Source: Calycina herbarum
Lineage: Eukaryota > Ascomycota > Leotiomycetes > Helotiales > Pezizellaceae
Length of the DNA stretch: 64,000 nt
Assembly: GCA_001414485.1 (NCBI GenBank)
Contig: LLEY01000031.1
Location: 124,001-188,000, forward strand
Direction of reading: 5' to 3'
Shown here: positions 56,201 to 64,000 of the stretch, in pieces
How the letters are laid out: each line of letters opens with the position of its first letter
Position numbering within the stretch: position 1 is the stretch's first letter
The notes under the pieces: generated by a model
The model's database searches: none
What the model was told of the DNA's origin: nothing
What the model saw: only the letters and a program-made list of their open reading frames with translations
Position numbers and translations under genes: made by a program

Positions 56201-58700
56201 TAGATAATATATTGATTTATTTGGATAGTATTAAAGAATATAAGGAATAAGTTAGAAAGGTTCTGAATCAGCTCTAAGAAGTAGGACTCTAAGTAGATAT
56301 TAAGAAAAGCGAATTTAGTGTTACTTGAGTTAAATATCTTAGTTATATATTAACTATGAAAGGACTCGAAGTAGACCCTGAGAAAGTGGAACCTCTATGT
56401 AACTAGGCCTAACCTAGTACTATAATAGATATAAAGTCCTACCTAGGCTTTTGTAGTTTCTATAGATAATTTATTAAGAACTTCGGCAAAATCGTAAAAC
56501 CCTTAACTACTATAATATAGCCTTTGGAGCTGTTTTAGTAGACACCTGAATACGAAGAAGCCTTCGAAGAATTACGGACCTAGCTACTCTTAGTTTAAGC
56601 CTTATACTACTTCGACTCTGAATGTTCTACAAAGCTAGAGATAGACTCTTCTAATAGAGTAATAGTAGGTATATTCTCTTAATAATACGGTGATCGTTGG
56701 TATTCTATAGGTTTCTATTCCTACGTCCTAGTCGGATATAAAACGAACTAGGAAATCTATAATAAGGAACTGTTTATAATTATAGAAGCGTTTAGAAAAT
56801 AGTAACCTAAGCTTATGTTATATTAGAACTATATCGACGTCTTCTTAGACTACAGATCCTTAGAATACTTTATAATAATAAAGCTGCTTACTTCTAAGTA
56901 AGTATAATAGATAGAATTCCTCTCTAACTTTAATTTCTAGATCCGATTTACATCTAGAAAGAATAATCAAAAGATAGATATACTAACTAGATAGGAGTAA
57001 GACATTAGAATATAAGATTAAGTTAAGTTAGACAGCTGCTTACGTACCCTTCTTAGACCTATTAGGCTTAACCCTTGAATCAACGCTAACCTTGCTTAAA
57101 CCTTTTAAGTAATATCCCTTTCTATAATTAAGTTAGATATTATCCCTAAGTCTAGATCGGATCTAATTTAGAAGCTAAGAACGGCTAACATGTAATTATT
57201 CGAGAAGGAACGTAGAGAACTTAAGAATAGTTATACTATCTCGTCTAATAATTTACTCCTATTTAGAGGACGGCTTTATATTAAAAGAAATACTAAACTC
57301 TATACGAATCTAATCTGAGAAGCCTATAACCAAGTATCTAGTACTTACCTAAGTGCTTAAAAGATATACTAGTTACTAGCATCCGCCTACTACTAGGTTA
57401 GCATAGGTTTAGACTATAAGCTGTACGTAGCTAACTGCCGAGCTTATAGATACTCTTATCCTCGACAGACTAAATAATAAGGATTTCTCTATCTACTACT
57501 AGTACTAGATTACCCGATATAGTATATATATATAGACTTTAAGTCATTTCTAAAGGATAAGCATAGATATAATACTATACTAGTATTTATTAACCGCCTT
57601 AGAAAGGATTCGGTGTCTATTCTCTACTACTCTACTATCGATGCTAGAGGATTAGCCTAGTTTTTTATATAATAGATCTATCGTTTTAGTTACTGCTCTA
57701 AATCGATTACGTCTGATAGAGGACTTTAATTCGTCTTAGCTTTTTAGATAGAATTCTATCGTATTATCGGTGTTAAGCTTAAGCTCTCTATAGCTTACTA
57801 TAAATAAACAGATAGTTAGACAGAGATTATAAACTAATATATTAATCAGAGGCTAAGGCCTTTCGTAACCTACTATTAGGATAACTGGAGCGAGTTGATC
57901 TCTCTTATAGATAGAGTATAAATAACCCTTCCGTACTCGTCTATTAGTATAACCTTATATTAACTTAAGTTCGGGCTTGATTCGCGAACCTCGTAGGATT
58001 AGAATACTTCTAGGACCTCTATTCCTCGGGAACGACTAAATTACAATAAGGCAGTTAAGATAGCCACACGTATACACTCTGCCTAGAACGTAGCTAAGGA
58101 TAATATAAGCAAAGCCTAGCAGAGAATATAAGATAGTACGAATTAACACCGAAGAGCTATCGACTAGGACGTTAGTAATAGAGTTTACTTATTAACTAAG
58201 AATCTTAAGATAAATCGACCTAGCTAAAAGCTAGCTGAACAGTAGACTAGACCCTTTGAAATACTAGAACGTGTAGGATACTCTTATAGACTAAAACTCT
58301 TAGAAGGATTATTAATCTATGATGTTTTCGCTATAGACGTACTGTCTAAGGATTTAAACACCCTCTTACCTAGATAAGAAGCCTTAGAGCCGCCTCTAGA
58401 AATCGTTTAAGGTATATAAGAATAGGAAGTTTAAGAAATTCTTAGCAGCAGACTTTTTAAGAGATAACTATAATACTAGGTCAGATGGGTTGGTTACGAT
58501 ATAGACCCTACTTAGTATCCTACCGACAATTTTTAAGGTTTGCTATACCTTTTAAAGGACTTCTATACTAAATATCTAGACGAACCGGGACTACCCTGAC
58601 TCCTCTCTGAATAGATCTAAGTATAAGAGGCAGATAAGAACTGACAACCGAGTTACTACTAAAAACAACTCTGATACTGCTCTGACTATAATACAAAGCC
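53220..58700 (+). pseudogene. Gypsy element 1 gag-pol, multiply stopped
   Basis: Gag occupies about 53.2-54.8 kb and contains a decayed zinc knuckle near 54606-54645, where Cys and His have become Tyr. The protease motif is ALIDIGANGFLF near 54888. Reverse transcriptase spans about 55.7-56.3 kb (KIFTKLDIRQAFYRIRID near 55990); its catalytic site reads YLDN at about 56199-56210 in place of YLDD. RNase H follows near 56.6-56.9 kb. The integrase core runs from about 57530 (IDFKSFLKDKHRYN) through ITSDRGLQFV near 57705. A GPY/F-type region (RPFEILERVGYSYRLKL) lies near 58250, and a chromodomain (VRWVGYDIDPT) near 58480-58520. Chromodomains of this kind direct integration to heterochromatin. Stops and lost catalytic residues make it inactive. 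Confidence 0.9.
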
Positions 58701-58719
58701 TCGGGGACGAGTCTTTTTC

Positions 58720-58731
58720 AAAGGAGAGGGA
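58720..58731 (+). promoter_or_regulatory. Gypsy element 1 polypurine tract
   Basis: AAAGGAGAGGGA lies directly before the 3' LTR. Confidence 0.85.
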
Positions 58732-59003
58732 TGTGATAGCTCGCTATCAGGAATAAGAGTTACTAAGGTTGCGTATATACTAGACAGGATACGTACCCGA
58801 GTATTAGGAATGTCCGGTTCGGACCTCCGAGTCTATTATTATTATCTGAACCCTTTTATATATAGATGCCCTTACTCTTAGTATTGGGAAAGGTTAATTT
58901 AATCTTTTCCTTCGTGTTTAGAGCCTAGTATCTAAGTATGTTATTCTATAGAACGTACTTCTATATACCTCTTTTATAGTATTATCTGTTTCGTGCCGTT
59001 ATA
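58732..59003 (+). repeat. Gypsy element 1, 3' LTR
   Basis: 272 bp, ends followed by the GTAGT target duplication. Confidence 0.93.
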
Positions 59004-59008
59004 GTAGT

Positions 59009-62000
59009 TCTTAATATACTATTAATTTATACTTAAAATTAGCGTAGAATAGTATAATAAGTGTTATTTCTATTACTAAACTATTATAAGCGAACTATAC
59101 TAAGGGTAGTAGTTCTACCTAGTTGTCTTACTAGTAGTTTATATAATAATAAAAGTATGTTTTAACTACTTAATTTATCTGTTTATTTCTTCTATTTATT
59201 TAAAAGTAGAAAGCTATAGAAAGCTTTCTTTTTATACCTAATCGTTTTATAAGAGCGATTTAAAATTTTAATATAAAGAGCTTATCTCTATCTAAGAGTA
59301 TTTCTTCTAGTAGTCTATATCTTAAGACTACTTCTCTAAGGAATGTAAATACTAATTCCTTAGCTATACTTAACTCTATATATATTATTAGAATTATATA
59401 TTTTATAAGTCGTTTTATAATAACTAGGATTATATTATATTTAACTCCTATTATTAGATCTTTAGATTTTAGTAATTTAATAATAAAATCTATAGATATT
59501 AATTTCTAAGGTATCTATAGTATTAGAGTAGTATTTATCTATTTATAAGGAGTATAGTAGGAAGCCTTGTTCTTAGTATAGGTATTATATTCTACTATTA
59601 CTTCCTTAACTATTATAGATAACTGATTAATATAGTAATATTATCTTATCCTTTAGAGGGTTCTGTGAATTCCTTAGTAACTATAAGTAGGTATAGTATA
59701 GTATTCTTATATAAACTCCTTTATATATAAGCTAGGAACCTATAATTTCCTTCTTATATATTAGTTATAACTCTTATATATGTTCTAAATCTTATTTATT
59801 TATATATTATTTATTACTACTATCTTATATATAGTAGATACTAAGTTTCTATTCTTAAGAGTTTTTAAGATTATAATCTTCTTATATTCCTTATTTCCCT
59901 TATATCTAGGTTTTTAGTTAAGAGTATTAGCCTAAGTATTTAACGTTCTCTTTATATATTAAATAATAATATTAAATCCTTCTAATATTTCTAACTATCT
60001 AGCTAATTATCTAGTTATAAGTTCCTTAGTAGTTATAAATGTCCTAAGGTTCTTATAGTTAAATAAAACTATAACTAGGTATTTTACTAACTATAAATAA
60101 ATTCTCTAGTATTCTAAAGCTAATACTATAGTAAGTAGTTCCTTATTAAAGATGTTATAGTTTTATTATACTAGGTTAAATATTTTAGAATAATATATAA
60201 CTAGTATAAGTTTTCCCTTTTTATTTAGTTATAAGTAAATTATACTTATAGATATATCTAAAGCATCTGTTTTAATTATACTTAGCTTTTTTATATTAAA
60301 GTTATATAGGATAGGTTTTTCTATAAACCTTACTTTAATTTTTTAAAAAGTATCCTTAGCTTATTTATTTTAAATAAATTTAATAGCTTTCTTAACTAGT
60401 ACTAACATTAGTTTAGTAATCTTTACATAGTCTTATATAAATAGATAGCAAAAGTTTATAAATCTAAAGAAGGACTATATATCTTTTACGTTTTCTAGTA
60501 ATTTCTAGTTTAAGACGTCTTAGATCTTTACTAGATCTATTTCTATTTTTTCTAGGTTAAATACCTATCCTAAGAAAAGTGTCTAAGTTACTCTAAACTT
60601 ATATTTTAAAAGTTTTAACTAAGAGTTTACTTTTATAAGTTATTATAAAACTTCTTTAATATATCCTTTATATTCTTCTTCTTTTTTTAAGAAGATTAGG
60701 ATATTATTTAGGTAATAAATTACTATTACTCTTAGAAGATCCTCTAAAATATTATTATTTTATCTCTAATATATAACTAGTATATTATATAGTCTAAATA
60801 GTATAACTATATATTTGTAAAGGCCTAATAGTAAGGTAAATACTATCTTCTATTCGTCTCTAGCTTTTATTTATATAAGTCTATAAGCGTTTTATTAATC
60901 TAGTTTCGTAAACTATACTACTTTACTTAACTTATCTTATAAGTATTAGCTAGGTAGTAGTAGATAAGCGTCCTTAACTATAGTGTAATTTACTTCTTAG
61001 TAATTAATATATACTCTTCTATTTAGATTATCTTTCTTCTTAATAATAAGTATGTTTAAGGTAATTAGTAACTTAGATCTTCTAATATATCCCTTCTTAA
61101 TACCTTCCTTTATATAACTTTCTATTCTTTATAGGCTTTTCTAGTTATATAATTAAAGCTTCTACTTTAAGAGGTAATAATCCTCTTTTAATTTAATCTT
61201 ATAATCTTATAAGCAATGTTCTAGTAAGGCTTACAAGTCTTCTAGGTTTTTAAACAAAGCCTCGAATTCTCTATACTATATAGGTATTTTGTTATTAACT
61301 TTCTTATTAACCTATAAAGGACCTTAGACAAGGTGTTCTAGTACTTTAGAAGAGGTAGTACTAACCTTGTTCTAGTCTTAAAGTTATAAACACGATCTCT
61401 TACATTTATATTAACTAAAAGTTATTTTCCTAGCTTTCTAGTTGATTTCTAGATTATGTTTCTAAATCTATAATATACTAAGTATTACTTTATTACTTTC
61501 TATTTTAATAATATCGAATTATATATCTAAATAGTATTCTTTAATATTAATTCTTATTAGAATAGTTTACTAATTAATAATTCCGTTTTAGTATATAACG
61601 TCTATTCTATTAACTACCCCTAGTTAATATAGTCTTATTTCCTTAATTAGGACGTTCAGCTTCTCTTAAGCTATTAAGGAAATAAAGTTACCTATTACTC
61701 CTATGTCTATTATAACTTATAACTTTTTTCCTTTTATTTCTATAGTTATTACTAACTGTCTTTCTTCTAAAGTAGCGTCTAACTTTACTTTAATATATTA
61801 GACTTTAAAAGATCGATTTTCTTAATTAAACTTCTTTCTCTCCTTATTCTTATACTATAAAAAGAATCTTACTCTTTCCTTATTAACATATACTACCTCG
61901 TATACTAATCTATATTCTATAATTCTTATAGTTTTAGGAATTTCTCTTATAAATTACTTTAGTATTTATCTATAGTTATATTAGATCTATTTATAACTAG

Positions 62001-64000
62001 TTTCTAAAATAGCTTCTATAGACTATAGTTCTCCTATATATAGATAATCTAAAGTAGCTTCTAGTATACTTATCTCTAGTTTTATATAGTAAACTTTAAA
62101 TATATAATCCTTTAAATTCTTTTCTTTAATAGCTCTAATCTAGGACTAAGGAAAGAATACTACTCCTCCTTTATCTGATAATACTACTTCGTATATCTAA
62201 TAATATTCTACTATTCTAGCAGGCTCTAGTAATATTCCTTTAAATCGTTTTTATAATAACTAATCTAAAGTTAGACTTAGTTTATATTATATCTATTATA
62301 CTATTATTTCCTAAACTGTTTCTATAAACTATAGTTCTTCTACTAATAGATAGTACAACTCCTCTAGTTCTATCTTAGCTTACCTAGTTATATCAAGCTC
62401 TCTCTACTCCTAGTATAGTATACTAAATAGTTATTATAAGTTATATTTTCTAAATACTAATCTATTATTTCTAATTAGTATAATAATAATATATTATTCA
62501 AATTCTTTTAGTATAATATCTTCAGATAGTATCCTAAGAAAAGGGGTTTTAATTCGTCTCTTAAATCCTATTAGAACTTACTATATCTATATACTAGTTT
62601 TATCTAATATATTATATATTTTCTATATATCCTCTACTTTAGAGTAGCTAGGTTTTTTAACTAGTTAGTATTTCTATTCTAGTTTCTTTTCTTTAATAGT
62701 TTTTCTTCTAGTAATTAGACTAACTAGAGTTATCGTTTTAGGGTTATTACTTATAACTATATATGTTATTAAAATAGTTAAGTTAACCTCTTATATTATA
62801 TAAGAACTCTAGAAATCTAGTTTCTAATTATTAATATATACCTATTAATTTCCTTATTTAAAAGTTCTAAGAAAAGCCTAAGTTTCTCTAACTTTAGAGT
62901 CTTTATTCTTTATCTCTTCTTCTAAACTAGAAGATAAGTCTAATATCTCTAAAGAACTAGTTAATAATAGTAATTCGTATTCCTCTTAAAAAGGTTGCTT
63001 AGATTCTATTACTAATTATATATTATAATATTCCTTAAGAAGTAGATCCCTATTATTATTAGTATCTTATATACTACTAATTCCTTTATTATTTTTAATC
63101 TAGGTTCTATATCCTTATACTTTAAGCTCCTTATCTATGAGTTTAATATAATCGGTTAAAGCTATCTATTATTAAATAGTAGTATTAATTTATTTCTTTC
63201 TCTTAGAGTCTTTCTTCTTACTATACTTATTTGCTCTATAGCCTAGTTAGTTATAATTATAACATAAGTTCTACTTATATTAATAATTTCGCTCTTCCTA
63301 AGAAAGTCCTCCTTTTCTTAGAAAGGTTTTCTTTTACGTAGCGTTTGCCTCCTTACCTTACTTACTAGTATAAGAGTACTTCTACTTTCCTAACTCTTTA
63401 CTCTTTTCCTTATACCTAGGGTTACTCTTTCTAAATTCATATAGGCGGTTATCTAGCTAGACAACTTCCTCGATTATATCTATAATAGTTAAAAATTATA
63501 TATTCTACTTAGCTATTTCCTTATAGATATATATTTTCAATCCTCTATAAAAGAGTTCTATAAGAGCAATAGTATTCTATCCCGACTTCGTTCTATAACG
63601 TTAAAATTTATTAACATAATCTATTACTAATCTAGTCTAGTATAATTCCAAAAGCTTATATATAGCTGTTTAAATTATATCGAAGTCTCTAAAGACTTTT
63701 CTAATAGTTGCCTTAAATCCTCTCTAAGATTTAAATATAATCTTAGTTAATTCTATCTTTCTATCTTTATTCTTATTTTTAAAGAAGTTCTCTAAGTATA
63801 GCTAAGCCTATTCTAATACTAATCCTCTAAGGTAGGAGATAGTAAAGATAGTTTATAAGTTATAATTACCTTCGAACTTATTAAAATTAAAGTTAAAGTA
63901 GATGTCTATTTAAAGAAGGAATAAGTCGAGTTTCTTTTACTTCTTATAATACGTATCTAGTATCTTAACTTTAATAGATTCAAGTGCTTCGACCTTATAA
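59009..64000 (-). mobile_element. Right part of gypsy element 2, continuing past the window
   Basis: Read on the minus strand from the right edge: gag with a decayed zinc knuckle (CYNYN then GYRANK near 63265-63225), a protease motif VIIDIGVIGNFIS near 61715-61675, RT with YLNNILIFL near 60715-60685 in place of the YLDD site, RNase H, then integrase with SIDFIIKLLKSKDLI near 59500-59450 and an integrase core up to 59009. The frame then resumes at 52760 on the far side of element 1. All frames have RIP-type stops. The 5' LTR must lie beyond 64000. Confidence 0.85.

Larger units (their letters stand above)
52766..59003 (+). mobile_element. Full-length gypsy chromovirus (element 1), RIP-inactivated
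   Basis: 6238 bp with two 272-bp LTRs starting TGTGATAGC and flanked by perfect GTAGT target duplications at 52761-52765 and 59004-59008. The LTRs end TA where CA is expected, consistent with a CpA-to-TpA change. The gag, protease, RT, RNase H, integrase, chromodomain order is that of Ty3/gypsy chromoviruses. Both LTRs carry many private transitions, so RIP hit them independently. It is inserted in the integrase gene of gypsy element 2, which has the opposite orientation. Confidence 0.95.

Overview
This window looks like nuclear DNA of a filamentous ascomycete (Pezizomycotina). The evidence is short introns of 41-84 bp with CTAAC- or CTGAC-like branch sites, a HET-domain gene, fungal gypsy and copia retrotransposons, and very heavy repeat-induced point mutation (RIP). 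The RIP blocks are AT-rich, poor in CA and TG dinucleotides but not in CG, and full of in-frame TAA/TAG where CAA, CAG or TGG would be expected. Most of the window is dead sequence. Only about 26-51 kb has ordinary base composition.

Layout. 1-5.2 kb: RIP block with one readable decayed gene (4206-5207) and a 59-bp tandem repeat. 5.33-5.48 kb: solo LTR sitting in a fragment of a decayed phosphotransferase-like gene. 5.95-10.91 kb: complete but mutated Ty1/copia element with 208-bp LTRs, a half-tRNA-type primer site and a polypurine tract. 10.9-26.0 kb: long RIP block with decayed genes: a coiled-coil gene (10923-12442), an aminoglycoside-phosphotransferase-like gene (14.1-15.2 kb), a two-exon minus-strand gene (15.4-16.1 kb), a coiled-coil gene (18.1-19.1 kb) and a dynamin-like GTPase (20.1-23.1 kb, minus). 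26.0-28.3 kb: two lightly decayed genes.

28.3-51 kb is the genic island. It holds a helical membrane-type protein gene split by a frame change (32.3-34.0 kb), a solo LTR (35.3 kb), a three-exon hypothetical gene (36.1 kb), a retropepsin-like relic (37.6-38.6 kb), a second phosphotransferase pseudogene (39.1 kb), a third solo LTR (40.2 kb) and a protein-kinase pseudogene (41.0 kb). Its two most notable genes are a minus-strand HET-SET-MYND fusion (42.7-45.8 kb) and a plus-strand P-loop/HAD/uracil-phosphoribosyltransferase-like gene (48.1-50.2 kb).

51.1-64 kb is RIP'd retroelement DNA. A full-length plus-strand gypsy chromovirus (52766-59003, 272-bp LTRs, target duplication GTAGT) is inserted into the integrase gene of a second, minus-strand gypsy chromovirus whose remains lie on both sides. 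Several supposedly single-copy genes in the island carry isolated C-to-T type nonsense changes, which fits leakage of RIP from neighbouring repeats or past duplication of these genes. No tRNA, rRNA or CRISPR array was found.
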